Positions 36,145 to 45,576 of a DNA stretch of 64,000 nt are shown here, one piece after another. Location of the stretch: positions 310,001 through 374,000 of the forward strand of contig NZ_VFYP01000003.1 of NCBI RefSeq assembly GCF_006443685.1, written 5' to 3'. A model generated the notes under the pieces. That model saw only the letters and a program-made list of their open reading frames with translations. It did no database searches and was not told where the DNA came from. Origin of the DNA: Rhizobium glycinendophyticum (GTDB lineage: Bacteria; Pseudomonadota; Alphaproteobacteria; Rhizobiales; Rhizobiaceae). The translations under genes were made by a program, and so were the position numbers. The first letter of the stretch is position 1, and every line of letters starts with the position of its first letter.

Positions 36145-36202
36145 CGCCAAACGGCATGACCCGACAACGCCGCCTGGCTGATCACCTCTGGAGGAAACGA
36201 AC

Positions 36203-37048
36203 ATGGCGCTGCTGAGTTTTGAACGCAAATATCGCGTACGAGGCGGAACGCTGCTCGGAGGCGATCTCTTCGATTTCTGGGTAGGTCCTTTCTACGTCGG
36301 CTTCTTCGGCGTAACGACGGCATTCTTTGCGACACTGGGCACCGCTCTCATCATCTACGGCGCGGCCATCGGCCCGACCTGGAACATCTGGCAAATCTCG
36401 ATCGCCCCGCCCGATCTCTCTTACGGGCTAGCCTTGGCACCGCTGAAGGAGGGTGGCCTCTGGCAGATCATCACCGTCTGCGCGCTGGGTGCCTTCATCT
36501 CCTGGGCGCTGCGCGAGGTGGAAATCTGCCGCAAGCTCGGCATCGGCTATCACGTGCCCTTCGCCTTCTCCTTCGCCATTCTCGCCTACGCCACCCTTGT
36601 CGTCTTCAGGCCGCTGTTGCTCGGCGCCTGGGGCAACGGCTTCCCCTATGGCATCTTCAGCCATCTGGATTGGGTGTCGAACGTCGGGTACCAGTATCTG
36701 CACTTTCATTACAATCCAGCCCACATGCTCGCGGTGACCTTCTTCTTCACCACGACTTTCGCGCTCTCGCTTCACGGCGGCCTAATCCTGTCGGCCGCCA
36801 ATCCGGGCAGTTCGCTCACCGAACCGGGCAAGCAGGGCGAAGTGAAGACGCCTGAATATGAAGACACGTTTTTCCGCGACATCATCGGCTACTCGATCGG
36901 CACGCTCGGCATTCACCGCCTGGGCCTGATCCTGGCGCTGAACGCCGGCTTCTGGAGCGCCGTCTGCATCATCATCAGCGGCCCCTTCTGGAACCAGGGA
37001 TGGCCGCGCTGGTGGAACTGGTGGCTTGAGCTGCCAATCTGGAACTGA
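36203..37048 (+). CDS. pufL: Photosynthetic reaction centre L subunit
   Basis: 281-residue five-helix subunit of the type II reaction centre, starting [20 protein letters not shown]. The bacteriochlorophyll-ligand region [13 protein letters not shown] holds both accessory and special-pair His; later His in LSLHGG and GIHRLG bind the non-heme iron. Length is normal. GGAGGAAA lies before the start. 13 bases separate it from pufM. Confidence 0.97.
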   Translation: MALLSFERKYRVRGGTLLGGDLFDFWVGPFYVGFFGVTTAFFATLGTALIIYGAAIGPTWNIWQISIAPPDLSYGLALAPLKEGGLWQIITVCALGAFISWALREVEICRKLGIGYHVPFAFSFAILAYATLVVFRPLLLGAWGNGFPYGIFSHLDWVSNVGYQYLHFHYNPAHMLAVTFFFTTTFALSLHGGLILSAANPGSSLTEPGKQGEVKTPEYEDTFFRDIIGYSIGTLGIHRLGLILALNAGFWSAVCIIISGPFWNQGWPRWWNWWLELPIWN

Positions 37049-37061
37049 GGGGGACCGGATC

Positions 37062-38024
37062 ATGTTGCTGCAATATCAAAACATCATAACGCCAGTGCAG
37101 GTGAGCGGCCCCCTCGAAGAGGGCATGCCGCTTCCGAGAGGCGACAGCCCACGCGTTGGCACACCATTCCACGTCAAGCTGTTCGGCATGATCGGCAATG
37201 CACAGATCGGTCCGATCTACCTGGGCTATCTCGGCACGCTCTCATTGGTGTTCGGCTTCATTGCCTTCGAGATCATTGGTCTGAACATGTTCGCCTCGGT
37301 TGGCTGGGATCCGATCCAGTTCGTGCGACAGCTCTTCTGGCTGGGCCTCGAGCCTCCACCGGCGAAATATGGCCTGAAGATCCTGCCGCCGCTTGCCGAA
37401 GGGGGCTGGTGGCTGATCGCCGGCTTCTTCCTGACCACGTCGGTCCTGTTGTGGTGGGTCCGTGTCTATCGCCGCGCCCGGCAACTGGAGCTCGGCATGC
37501 ATGTCGCATGGGCCTTTGCCGCCGCGATCTGGCTCTTCCTGGTGCTCGGTTTCATCCGACCGCTCCTGATGGGTAACTTTTCGGAAGCGGTGCCCTTCGG
37601 CATCTTCCCGCACCTCGATTGGACCGCCGCATTCTCGATCCGCTACGGCAACCTCTATTACAATCCCTTCCACTGCCTCTCGATCGTCTTCCTCTATGGC
37701 TCGGTGCTGCTCTTTGCGATGCATGGCGCAACCATCCTGGCAGTTGGTAAATATGGCGGTGAGCGCGAGCTGGAACAGATCACCGATCGCGGCACTGCAT
37801 CGGAACGGGCAGCCCTCTTCTGGCGCTGGACCATGGGCTTCAACGCCACGATGGAATCCGTCCACCGCTGGGCCTGGTGGTTCGCCATCCTGACCCCGAT
37901 CACCGGCGGCATCGGCATCCTGCTCACCGGCACGGTCGTCGACAACTGGTATCTCTGGGGCATCAACCACGGGATCGTGTCCCCGCTGCCGGGTTACCCC
38001 GGCGTCGTCGACCCGGCGCTTTGA
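37062..38024 (+). CDS. pufM: Photosynthetic reaction centre M subunit
   Basis: 320-residue partner of PufL, with [16 protein letters not shown] carrying the special-pair His, AMHGAT and SVHRWAWW for iron and quinone binding, and [13 protein letters not shown]. Start at ATG 37062 ([10 protein letters not shown]), with GAGGGGG 9-15 bases upstream; the longer reading from 37026 lies in pufL. Not followed by pufX; the next gene is pufC after 11 bases. Confidence 0.97.
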   Translation: MLLQYQNIITPVQVSGPLEEGMPLPRGDSPRVGTPFHVKLFGMIGNAQIGPIYLGYLGTLSLVFGFIAFEIIGLNMFASVGWDPIQFVRQLFWLGLEPPPAKYGLKILPPLAEGGWWLIAGFFLTTSVLLWWVRVYRRARQLELGMHVAWAFAAAIWLFLVLGFIRPLLMGNFSEAVPFGIFPHLDWTAAFSIRYGNLYYNPFHCLSIVFLYGSVLLFAMHGATILAVGKYGGERELEQITDRGTASERAALFWRWTMGFNATMESVHRWAWWFAILTPITGGIGILLTGTVVDNWYLWGINHGIVSPLPGYPGVVDPAL

Positions 38025-38035
38025 GGAGAACGACC

Positions 38036-39208
38036 ATGAAACTCTGGATTCCCTTCGCCGTCTCCGCCGGCACGTTGCTGACGATTGCAAGTTTCGTCGG
38101 AGCAGGCTGGGATGCGCCCCCGGTCGAAACCACGCAAACCGGTTTTCGCGGCACCGGCATGTACATCCATCGGGATGTCGAGAAGCAGGAGGCGTTGAAG
38201 GTCGCCAATGTCGTGCCGCCAGCCCCCTGGCAGGCGGATCCGAGCGGTGACAAGGCGCGCGATCTCTATGAGAACGTCCAGGTCCTCGGCGATCTCTCTG
38301 ACGACCAGTTCAACCAGTTCATGGCCTCGATCACCGAATGGGTGGCCCCGGAAGCCGGCTGCAACTACTGCCACAACCCCGAGAATCTGGCGTCCGACGA
38401 ACTCTACCAGAAGGTCGTTGCTCGACGGATGATCCAGATGACCCAGGCAATCAATGTCGACTGGAAGGCGCATGTCGGCGCCACCGGTGCCACCTGCTAC
38501 ACCTGCCATCGCGGCCAGGGCATTCCGACCAATTACTGGTACGAGGACAAGGAGCCGAAGCCGGCCGGCAACATGACGCAAAACCGCCAGGGCCAGAACG
38601 TTGTTGCCAAGTTCGGCGGCGGCTCGTCGCTGCCGCAGAATGTGCTGAAGGACTATCTGCTCGACACAAAGCCTATTCGGGTGCATTCGACGACAGCACT
38701 GCCGACCGGCACCAACACGGCGACCACGAAGGAGACGGAAGCCACCTGGTCGCTGATGATGCACATGTCGGAATCGCTCGGCGTCAACTGCACCACCTGC
38801 CACAACTCCCGCGCCTTCAACGACTGGGACCAGAGCCCGCCGCAGCGCGTGACGGCATGGCACGGCATCCGTATGGTCCGCGATATAAATGCGAACTACG
38901 TCCAGGGACTCACACCCGTTTTCCCCGACCACCGCAAGGGGCCGGAAGGCGACGTCTTCAAGGTCGGATGCGCCACCTGCCATGCAGGCGTACAGAAGCC
39001 GCTCTACGGGGTCTCCATGCTGCAGGACTACGTCGATGCGCTTGCCAAAAAGGGCCCGACAGCAGTCCCGGACTATACCACCTATCAGCCGGGCACGACG
39101 CAGAAGATGGCGCCGGCCGAGCAAAGCAGCGCAATCCTGCCAAAGCCGGCAACGGCTCAGACTGCCGAAGCCGTCCTGCCGACGGCACCGGCAACCAGCG
39201 ACAACTGA
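38036..39208 (+). CDS. pufC: Reaction centre tetraheme cytochrome c subunit
   Basis: 390-residue periplasmic electron donor to the special pair. Four heme motifs are visible: CNYCH, CYTCH, CTTCH and CATCH. The N-terminal hydrophobic segment (IPFAVSAGTLLTIASFVGAGW) has no lipobox Cys, so it is probably held by an uncleaved helix and not as a lipoprotein. The Ala/Pro/Thr-rich tail (after about residue 350) is likely disordered. GAGGAG lies before ATG 38036. Last puf gene, followed by a strong terminator. Confidence 0.96.
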   Translation: MKLWIPFAVSAGTLLTIASFVGAGWDAPPVETTQTGFRGTGMYIHRDVEKQEALKVANVVPPAPWQADPSGDKARDLYENVQVLGDLSDDQFNQFMASITEWVAPEAGCNYCHNPENLASDELYQKVVARRMIQMTQAINVDWKAHVGATGATCYTCHRGQGIPTNYWYEDKEPKPAGNMTQNRQGQNVVAKFGGGSSLPQNVLKDYLLDTKPIRVHSTTALPTGTNTATTKETEATWSLMMHMSESLGVNCTTCHNSRAFNDWDQSPPQRVTAWHGIRMVRDINANYVQGLTPVFPDHRKGPEGDVFKVGCATCHAGVQKPLYGVSMLQDYVDALAKKGPTAVPDYTTYQPGTTQKMAPAEQSSAILPKPATAQTAEAVLPTAPATSDN

Positions 39209-39237
39209 CGGCCTCCCAAGGCAGGCCGCAATGGGAA

Positions 39238-39262
39238 GGGGAGCTTTCGGGCTCCCCTTTTC
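39238..39262 (+). terminator. Rho-independent terminator of the puf operon
   Basis: GGGGAGC (39238-39244), 6-base loop, GCTCCCC (39251-39257), then TTTTCTG. 29 bases after the pufC stop. The remaining space to idi (39263-39478) shows no convincing gene. Confidence 0.88.
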
Positions 39263-39478
39263 TGTTGCGCCAGGAAGACGCGTATGTCGCGCACCACCGG
39301 CCCTACCGCGCTGGGGATGTCTCGTTGAGATTTTAGATGAATGATGGCTTGTGGAGGAGATCCAGGAATGGCGTAGGAATAAGCCACGATTACCGGGAAC
39401 AGCACTTTGCAACGCATCTTCCCACCCGGAACAGATCGAGGCGGAAGGGAGGTGCACGACTGCAGGAGAAGGATTGGC

Positions 39479-40009
39479 TTAAAGCTGATCGAATCCCAGA
39501 TCCGGAAAGCGTTCCAGGTAGATGCGGAACCAGGGCGTGAAAGAGAAGGGTGTTTCGCGCATCTCCCGCTGCAGCTCATCTGCGCCGATCCAGCGCACTG
39601 CCTCGACCTCATCTTCATCCGGAAGGATCGCAAGCTGGCTGCGGTCTGCTTGAGCGCTGAACAGCGTCACACGCTCGTTCTCGTGCAGACCACCGCCGAC
39701 ATCGGCTGAGTAATCCACGGTCTGGTGGCGGGTGAGCGGAAGGGAGAAACCGAGCTCTTCCTCCAGTCGGCGTGCGGCACAGGCCTCGATCGTCTCGTCC
39801 CAGTGCGGATGGGTGCAGCAGGTATTCGCCCACAAGCCGCCGCAATGATACTTGGCCTGAGCACGCTTCTGGATGAGCAACTTGTCGCCGTCGAAGACGA
39901 AGACGGACACGGCAAGATGCTGAAGACCCTCGACATGGGCCTTCATCTTCTCGACCGGGTAAAGCGACCCATCGGCCGCGATCGCCGGAATGACAATGCT
40001 CTCTGGCAT
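39479..40009 (-). CDS. idi: Isopentenyl-diphosphate delta-isomerase, type 1
   Basis: 176-residue Nudix-fold isomerase interconverting isopentenyl and dimethylallyl diphosphate for carotenoid and phytyl synthesis. The active-site stretch YHCGGLWANTCCTHPHW contains the catalytic Cys, and RRLEEELGF the metal-binding Glu. ATG 40009 and ATG 40012 are adjacent; the first is 5 bases after GGAG, so I prefer it. The longer reading to 40270 lies inside hemA. It is the last gene of the long minus-strand operon, 52 bases after hemA. Confidence 0.9.
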   Translation of the reverse strand: MPESIVIPAIAADGSLYPVEKMKAHVEGLQHLAVSVFVFDGDKLLIQKRAQAKYHCGGLWANTCCTHPHWDETIEACAARRLEEELGFSLPLTRHQTVDYSADVGGGLHENERVTLFSAQADRSQLAILPDEDEVEAVRWIGADELQREMRETPFSFTPWFRIYLERFPDLGFDQL

Positions 40010-40061
40010 CATTGCTCCGCTCTGCTCATTCGCCCCAGAGGCGATAAGCCCTTTGCCCGTC

Positions 40062-41279
40062 TCAGGCAACTGCCCGCGCCAGCGCGCATTTCGACCAAAG
40101 CGAACAGAGGGCCTCGGCCAGGTGAGTGATGTCGGCGTCATTGTGCAGCGGCGTCGGCGTGATACGCAGGCGTTCCTTGCCCACCGGCACCGTCGGATAG
40201 TTGATCGGCTGGACATAGATGCCGAAGTCGTCGAGCAGCACGTCGGAGATCCATTTGCACTTGGAGGCATTGCCGACCATCACCGGAACGATATGGCTCG
40301 GATTGCGCATATGCGGGATGCCCCGGGCATCGAGCGCGGCGCGCACCTTGGCGACAGCCGCCTGGTGCCGTGCACGCTCGAACTGGCTTTCCTTGAGATG
40401 GCGGATCGACGTAGTTGCCGCAGCCGCCAGTGCCGGCGGAATGGCGGTGGTAAAGATGAAGCCCGAAGCGAACGAGCGGACGAAGTCGATGAGCACGGCC
40501 GGTCCGGTGATATAGCCCCCCATGACGCCGAAAGCCTTGCCGAGGGTCCCTTCGATCACGGTCAGACGATCCATCAGGCCCTCGCGCTCGGCAACGCCGC
40601 CCCCGCGCGGACCATACATGCCGACCGCATGGACCTCATCGAGATAGGTGAGCGCACCGAATTCGTCGGCTACGTCGCATATCTCGCGGATCGGCGAAAT
40701 GTCGCCATCCATCGAATAGACGCTTTCGAACGCGACGAGCTTGGGTGCCGCCGGATCATCGGCGGCCATCAGTTCCCGGAGATGTTTCGGATCATTGTGG
40801 CGGAACTGCCGCTTGATGCAACGCGAGTGGCGGATGCCTTCGATCATGGAGGCATGGTTCAGCGAATCCGAATAGCAGATGATACCCGGGATCTTCGACA
40901 GGAGCGTGCCGAGCGCCGCCCAGTTCGACACATAGCCGGAGGTGAAGATCAGGGCGCCTTCCTTGCCATGAAGGTCGGCGAGTTCGTTCTCCAGGAGCAC
41001 GTGGTAATGGTTCGTGCCCGAGATGTTGCGGGTCCCGCCGGCCCCTGCCCCACACTTGCGGATGACCTCGGTCATCCGGTCCATGACCTTCTCGTTCTGC
41101 CCCATGCCGAGATAATCATTGGAGCACCAGACCGTCACTTCGCGGACCGTCTTGTCCTCATTGTAGAAGGTTGCCTTGGGGAAGGCCGAGCAGTGACGCT
41201 CAAGCTCTGCGAATACGCGGTAATTGCCGGCCGTGCGGAGATCGGCAAGCGCTGACTCCATGTGCTGCAGAACGTCCAT
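40062..41279 (-). CDS. hemA: 5-Aminolevulinate synthase
   Basis: 405-residue PLP enzyme joining glycine and succinyl-CoA, the start of tetrapyrrole synthesis in alphaproteobacteria. [33 protein letters not shown] and the lysine motif [14 protein letters not shown] (about residue 248 for Lys) are diagnostic. Start at ATG 41279, one base of overlap with puhE; the longer reading to 41882 is inside puhE. Its place inside the operon ties precursor supply to pigment demand; another housekeeping hemA may exist elsewhere. Confidence 0.95.
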   Translation of the reverse strand: MDVLQHMESALADLRTAGNYRVFAELERHCSAFPKATFYNEDKTVREVTVWCSNDYLGMGQNEKVMDRMTEVIRKCGAGAGGTRNISGTNHYHVLLENELADLHGKEGALIFTSGYVSNWAALGTLLSKIPGIICYSDSLNHASMIEGIRHSRCIKRQFRHNDPKHLRELMAADDPAAPKLVAFESVYSMDGDISPIREICDVADEFGALTYLDEVHAVGMYGPRGGGVAEREGLMDRLTVIEGTLGKAFGVMGGYITGPAVLIDFVRSFASGFIFTTAIPPALAAAATTSIRHLKESQFERARHQAAVAKVRAALDARGIPHMRNPSHIVPVMVGNASKCKWISDVLLDDFGIYVQPINYPTVPVGKERLRITPTPLHNDADITHLAEALCSLWSKCALARAVA

Positions 41280-42175
41280 CAGTCTTTCCTCTTCCCGATC
41301 TGGTCTTTTCCAAGTGCGCTCCAGGAGGCAACGGGCGGTACCGCCGGGCGGACTCCCTGGAGATGTGATCCGCCATCCAGGGGATGTCCTGCGGCAAGCG
41401 GCGCCCCCGGCCGCGCCATCGCCCAGCGCCACAGCGTGGTATCCGAGACGGGCAGCACGAGGATGAGATGTTCGATGATGGCAAGCGCCATGAATGTCGC
41501 GAGCAGCGTGTGGCCGACGACCGAATGTTCCTGGGTGGCGCGATTGGCGCCGACCACCAGAATGATGAAAAGACCGGCAGCGACGGCAAGCAGCAGCGGA
41601 AAAATCGGCGTGAGCCGGTCTGTCCGGAAATAGCTTTTCAGATGCGCAATTCCCTTCGGCATCAGCTCGCTCACCGCATGCGGCGCTCCGAGGAAGATCA
41701 ACAGCTTGGCCGAGATCCGCATACCCCAGAGCAGGCCGAAAGCGGCAAGACCGAACCGGTTCGGATTGCCCGAAAGCGTGAACCACAACACCACGGCGGT
41801 GATGAGAATGGCGATCTCGTGATCGCTCACGGCCTGCCAGGCGGCCTTGAAGCGGGCCGGGCCGCTCAAGCCCGGCGGGCAATCACCGCTGCGCGGGCCA
41901 GTCAGTCGCCCGGTCAGAAAAGCGGCCTCGTGCCAGGCCCAGACGAGCAGTGCCCCGAAGAAGCCGGCATAGGAACCGAGCGGCGTCTGTTCCCGCGCGC
42001 CGAAGAGCATCAGTAGGAAACCGCCTGCGCCGACGACGGTCATGACCGGCATCAGGGACAGGATGCGCCATTCCTTCGGCTCGGGTCGACTGACCATGGC
42101 CAACACCAGCCCCGTTGACACCCACCAGACGGTGATGGCGATAGCGACGACGGCGAGCGGGTGCGAGAAGCTCAT
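41279..42175 (-). CDS. puhE: Photosynthetic complex assembly protein PuhE
   Basis: 298-residue membrane protein with about seven to eight hydrophobic helices, matching the PuhE/DUF3623 family encoded near puhABC and acsF. It affects reaction centre and bacteriochlorophyll levels in Rhodobacter; its exact action is not known. The hydrophilic C-terminal tail (about residues 262-298, Gly/Pro-rich) is probably disordered. It begins 9 bases after acsF and overlaps the hemA start by one base. Confidence 0.87.
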   Translation of the reverse strand: MSFSHPLAVVAIAITVWWVSTGLVLAMVSRPEPKEWRILSLMPVMTVVGAGGFLLMLFGAREQTPLGSYAGFFGALLVWAWHEAAFLTGRLTGPRSGDCPPGLSGPARFKAAWQAVSDHEIAILITAVVLWFTLSGNPNRFGLAAFGLLWGMRISAKLLIFLGAPHAVSELMPKGIAHLKSYFRTDRLTPIFPLLLAVAAGLFIILVVGANRATQEHSVVGHTLLATFMALAIIEHLILVLPVSDTTLWRWAMARPGAPLAAGHPLDGGSHLQGVRPAVPPVASWSALGKDQIGKRKD

Positions 42176-42184
42176 GGATTCCCC

Positions 42185-43294
42185 TCACCAGACCGGTTGC
42201 AGCCGAGAGGTTGCCGGAATGGCATTCGACTTCGTCGGAACCAGATACATTCGGATGAAATTGACGGCAGCCGCTGCCGACCAGAAGCCCTTGGCGATCT
42301 TGCCCGACAACCCAACCTTGGCATCCGCCGCAATGGCCTTGCGATTGATCCGCTCCATGCGGCGGAAACCTTCATGCAAGGCCGGATTGTCGAGATCGAG
42401 CACCAGCGGGAAGCACTGGCGCGAGATCTCGCTGGTCAGCCGGAAGACCTTCATGTCGTAGTCGTCGATGTCGACGCCGAGCCCCTTGTGGAACGCCGGG
42501 CGCATGTGGTCGCGCACATACATCGTCGCAAAGACGGCGAGCAGGAAAAACTTGATCCAATACTTGTTCATGCCCTCCATCAACCGCTTATCCGAGCGGA
42601 TGATCAGCGAGAAGGCCTCGCCATGCGAGAACTCGTCATTGCACCACTGGCGGAACCACTTGAAAATCGGATGGAAGCGTTGCTCGGGATGCTTTTCGAG
42701 GTGGCGGAAGATGGTGATGTAGCGGGCATAGCCGATCTTCTCGGAGAGATAGGTGGCGTAGTAAATGAACTTCGGCTTGAAGAAGGTGTACTTCTTCGCC
42801 TTGGCGAGAAAGCCCATGTTCACGCCGATGCCGAAATCTTTCAGCGCATCATTGATAAAGCCGGCATGGCGGGATTCGTCGCGGCTCATATAGCCGAAGA
42901 GTTCGCAGATCTCCTGGTTCTTGCCCCGGCGCTTCATCTCCTTGTAGAGGACGCAGCCCGAGAATTCGGAGGTGAGCGACGAGACGAGGAAGTCGATGAA
43001 CTCCTCGCGCAGGTCGTCCGGCAGGGCATCGATGTCGATATCGTCCCAGTCTTCGTTGCGCTTGAAGTGGCCGCGGTTCGGATCGCTCTTCATCTGGGCG
43101 ATCAGGACATCCCATTCGGCCCGAACCGGCTCGACATTGATCTTGTCCATCTCGTCGAAATCGGTGGTGTAGAAACGCGGTGTCAGCATGGTGGAGACGA
43201 GCGCGCTGCGGGTCGTGTCGTTGACGCCGGCCATGCGCTCCTCAACGGTCGGCTCGTGGTCGGCAAGATCAACAGGGGAAACATGATTGTTCAT
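42185..43294 (-). CDS. acsF: Oxygen-dependent Mg-protoporphyrin monomethyl ester cyclase
   Basis: 369-residue di-iron enzyme forming ring E with O2. Di-iron ligand motifs are visible as DESRHAG and DEFSHGE (ExxH), with the Glu-rich EFIDFLVSSLTSEFSG before them. Start at ATG 43294 (MNNHVSPVDL), overlapping the preceding small gene by ATGA; the longer reading to 43327 lies in it. In alphaproteobacteria this type needs the partner BciE, and the gene just upstream fits that. No oxygen-independent bchE is in the window, pointing to aerobic synthesis. Confidence 0.95.
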   Translation of the reverse strand: MNNHVSPVDLADHEPTVEERMAGVNDTTRSALVSTMLTPRFYTTDFDEMDKINVEPVRAEWDVLIAQMKSDPNRGHFKRNEDWDDIDIDALPDDLREEFIDFLVSSLTSEFSGCVLYKEMKRRGKNQEICELFGYMSRDESRHAGFINDALKDFGIGVNMGFLAKAKKYTFFKPKFIYYATYLSEKIGYARYITIFRHLEKHPEQRFHPIFKWFRQWCNDEFSHGEAFSLIIRSDKRLMEGMNKYWIKFFLLAVFATMYVRDHMRPAFHKGLGVDIDDYDMKVFRLTSEISRQCFPLVLDLDNPALHEGFRRMERINRKAIAADAKVGLSGKIAKGFWSAAAAVNFIRMYLVPTKSNAIPATSRLQPVW

Positions 43295-43596
43295 GACAGT
43301 GCCCTCTCGGTGAAGCTGAATTCGCACAATTCCATCATGTCGAGATCGCCGGTGGCGCGGATCCAGGCGCGTTCGAGAAAGCCCGCCCGCGTAATGGTCG
43401 CCTTGCGGCGAAAGTTTTGGCTGGAACCATAGGGGATCTGGACCGGCGCACCGTGCACGAGCACCTCGTCACCCGGATGCACCACGATGCCATTGTCGAA
43501 CCTCAAATGCGCCCCCAGCGCCTCGAAGGTGTTGTTGATCTCGACGGTACAATCGACCGTCTCCTTGTGGCGCATCAGCGCGAAGACCGGGTTCAT
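43291..43596 (-). CDS. bciE: BciE-like cyclase partner
   Basis: 101-residue soluble protein lying between puhC and acsF, exactly where Rhodobacter sphaeroides encodes BciE, the extra protein needed by alphaproteobacterial AcsF. The sequence is beta-rich (HLRFDNGIVVHPGDEVLVHG) with a Met/Glu-rich end (GDLDMMELCEFSF). Assignment rests on position and size as I remember them and not on a motif. Start at ATG 43596, with GGAGG 9-13 bases upstream, in an ATGA overlap with the puhC stop; it also overlaps the acsF start by ATGA. Confidence 0.72.
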   Translation of the reverse strand: MNPVFALMRHKETVDCTVEINNTFEALGAHLRFDNGIVVHPGDEVLVHGAPVQIPYGSSQNFRRKATITRAGFLERAWIRATGDLDMMELCEFSFTERALS

Positions 43597-44087
43597 GGCA
43601 GTTTTCCTCCCTGCTCGCCCAGAAGGGCTTCGAATGCGGCCACGTTGTCGCGGCCGAAGGCTGCGAGATAGATGCGTTCTCCCGTACCGGTGTCGGACAG
43701 GCTGACGGGTCCCACCTCCCATTTGATCAGGCGGTAGGGCGCATCGAAGGGAACCTTGGCGACTTGGCGCATGCGCTCGAAGGCGCGCAGCGACCCGCGC
43801 ACGAAGCCACCGGTCTCAGGGCCGTAGCTTGCAATTTCGACGCTCGTTGCGGCGTCTTGAACGACGACACGATCATCCGCAGTCCGCAGGATCACCAGAT
43901 CACGCACAGCGACTGGCTCGCCAAGCTGCTGCTTGACGAGGCCAAGACCCGTGGTCTGGCCGACGACGACGGCAGTCGCTGTAAAGCCGAGAAGCCCGAG
44001 CAATCCGACGAGAAGCGCCGTCGGAAGGCGGTTCGGGGCGCGACCTTTGCGGTTCGAGAGATAGCCGAGGCTGGACGCCGATCCCAT
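43593..44087 (-). CDS. puhC: Photosynthetic complex assembly protein PuhC
   Basis: 164-residue protein with one N-terminal membrane helix (LPTALLVGLLGLLGFTATAVVVG, about residues 21-43) and a periplasmic beta-rich domain (VRDLVILRTADDRVVVQDAAT, RVYLAAFGRDNV-like end). PuhC helps assemble the reaction centre-LH1 complex. It starts 9 bases after puhB and ends in an ATGA overlap with the BciE-like gene. Confidence 0.88.
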   Translation of the reverse strand: MGSASSLGYLSNRKGRAPNRLPTALLVGLLGLLGFTATAVVVGQTTGLGLVKQQLGEPVAVRDLVILRTADDRVVVQDAATSVEIASYGPETGGFVRGSLRAFERMRQVAKVPFDAPYRLIKWEVGPVSLSDTGTGERIYLAAFGRDNVAAFEALLGEQGGKLP

Positions 44088-44096
44088 GGTTCCCTC

Positions 44097-44765
44097 CTAT
44101 TCCGCTGCAACGGCAGCAGGTGCCGATGGCATGGATGGAGCAACGGAGATGCGAGGCTGGTTGGCATGCGAGGCGCGAAACTGCACGAAGGCGGTCGACA
44201 AGACGGTTGCGGCCTTCTCGACATCGGGCAGATAGACAAGGCTCGGCTCCGGCCGCGAAAAACGCCAGCCGCGAACATGCGGCCACTGGATCAGCCAGGA
44301 CAGCCGCGTTTCCGGCGAAACGGCAATCGCGATCATGCCGCCCTTGCCGCCAAGTTTGGCGGTCGACACGGCTGTGATCTGCCGAAAAGGAAGGTTCAGC
44401 GTCATCGATAGTGCGACGCCGAAGCGCATGACGACGCGCTCGGTGGTGATGGTGTAAAGCGTGGTCTTCTCGACAGCCCAGGCGAAGAGCTCGATCATGC
44501 CGATCAGAACGGCGGCGAGCGCCGCGAGGATCGCGACGGAGAAAAGCATCCCGCCGATCTCGCGCCCGTCATGCAGACCGGACACCACGGCCCAAACCGC
44601 CAGCGCCGCAAAATAGCCACCGATCCAGCGAACCTTCAACAGATGCCGGCTGAGCAGCTTCGCACTCGGACGCCCCTGCCAGAGGATGATCTCGCCAGCC
44701 GGCGGCAGGCCGGGAAGGCCCGGCACCGGCTCGATCTCATGTTCCCGCGTGACGAACTGGCTCAC
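44097..44765 (-). CDS. puhB: Photosynthetic complex assembly protein PuhB
   Basis: 222-residue membrane protein of the PuhB family with a PH-like (bPH_2) domain. N-terminal soluble part with GEIILWQGRPSAKLL, two or three membrane helices (about residues 48-100), then the PH-like part YTITTERVVMRFGVALSMTLNLPFRQI. It assists reaction centre assembly. Start is GTG 44765 in a GTGA overlap with puhA, so coupled translation is expected. Confidence 0.9.
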   Translation of the reverse strand: MSQFVTREHEIEPVPGLPGLPPAGEIILWQGRPSAKLLSRHLLKVRWIGGYFAALAVWAVVSGLHDGREIGGMLFSVAILAALAAVLIGMIELFAWAVEKTTLYTITTERVVMRFGVALSMTLNLPFRQITAVSTAKLGGKGGMIAIAVSPETRLSWLIQWPHVRGWRFSRPEPSLVYLPDVEKAATVLSTAFVQFRASHANQPRISVAPSMPSAPAAVAAE

Positions 44766-45541
44766 AGCAGCGGCTCCTGACGGCTCTTGTCCGCATAGAG
44801 CAGGCCCGCACCGAAATAGGCGGCGATCTTGTCTTCTTCCAGAAGCGTGACGAGTTCGAGGCGCGCGGTCGCCGGCACATCGGCGAACTGGGCGGCAGAG
44901 ATGGCGTGAACATAGAGATAGCGACTATTGCCACGACCCGTGCGGTAGACGACGAAGTTGTTGGGTACCAGCACCGTGCGGGCGCCCTCGCCGAGGCTCA
45001 CTTCGTAATAGCGGATGAGGTGCTCGGAACGATCGACCCAGACATCCTTGACGGTGCCGGCCGTCTTGCCGTCGAAACCCTGAACCGGCAGCCCCCGCGG
45101 ATCGACCTGCCCGTCCACGATCGAAAAGCCTTCGGCGACGCGGAGCGGCACGATCCGGGCATCGCCATGCGCCGTCATGTCAGGCTTGTCGGCGCGCTCG
45201 GCCCAGGAACCGGGGCCGATGCCGGCGAGAAGCGGATTGCCGACCGGCTCGCTCGGATATCCCGGCGCCGGCGCCACCCGGCGGGAAGGGAAGCTGCGCG
45301 CGTCTCGCTTGAAATCCGGAACCTGTTTCAGCCCCTGCCCGTGCGGCAGCACAAAGGTCTTCTTCGGCGGAATGAAAAGCCAGGGGCTCTTATTGTAGCG
45401 GCCGGAAACATCTTCTTCGAGCGGATATCCCTCCCGCCGGTCTTCCTGGCGCAGATACCAGATGAGGCCCGCGAAAAAGATCCAGAAGGCATAGAGCACC
45501 ACCTGTGCGACGTCCAAATTGCTTGTAAGCGATCCGGTCAT
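44762..45541 (-). CDS. puhA: Photosynthetic reaction centre H subunit
   Basis: 259-residue cytoplasmic-side subunit capping PufL/PufM and helping proton delivery to quinone B. One N-terminal membrane helix (VVLYAFWIFFAGLIWYL, about residues 15-31) followed by LRQEDRREGYPLEED and the PRC-barrel body (VKDVWVDRSEHLIRYYEVSL). Start at ATG 45541, with GGAGGG 8 bases before; the longer reading to 45670 enters the lhaA end. Coupled to puhB. Confidence 0.95.
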   Translation of the reverse strand: MTGSLTSNLDVAQVVLYAFWIFFAGLIWYLRQEDRREGYPLEEDVSGRYNKSPWLFIPPKKTFVLPHGQGLKQVPDFKRDARSFPSRRVAPAPGYPSEPVGNPLLAGIGPGSWAERADKPDMTAHGDARIVPLRVAEGFSIVDGQVDPRGLPVQGFDGKTAGTVKDVWVDRSEHLIRYYEVSLGEGARTVLVPNNFVVYRTGRGNSRYLYVHAISAAQFADVPATARLELVTLLEEDKIAAYFGAGLLYADKSRQEPLL

Positions 45542-45576
45542 GGTTGACCCTCCAGTTTTAGGTTTCCTGCCGGCAA

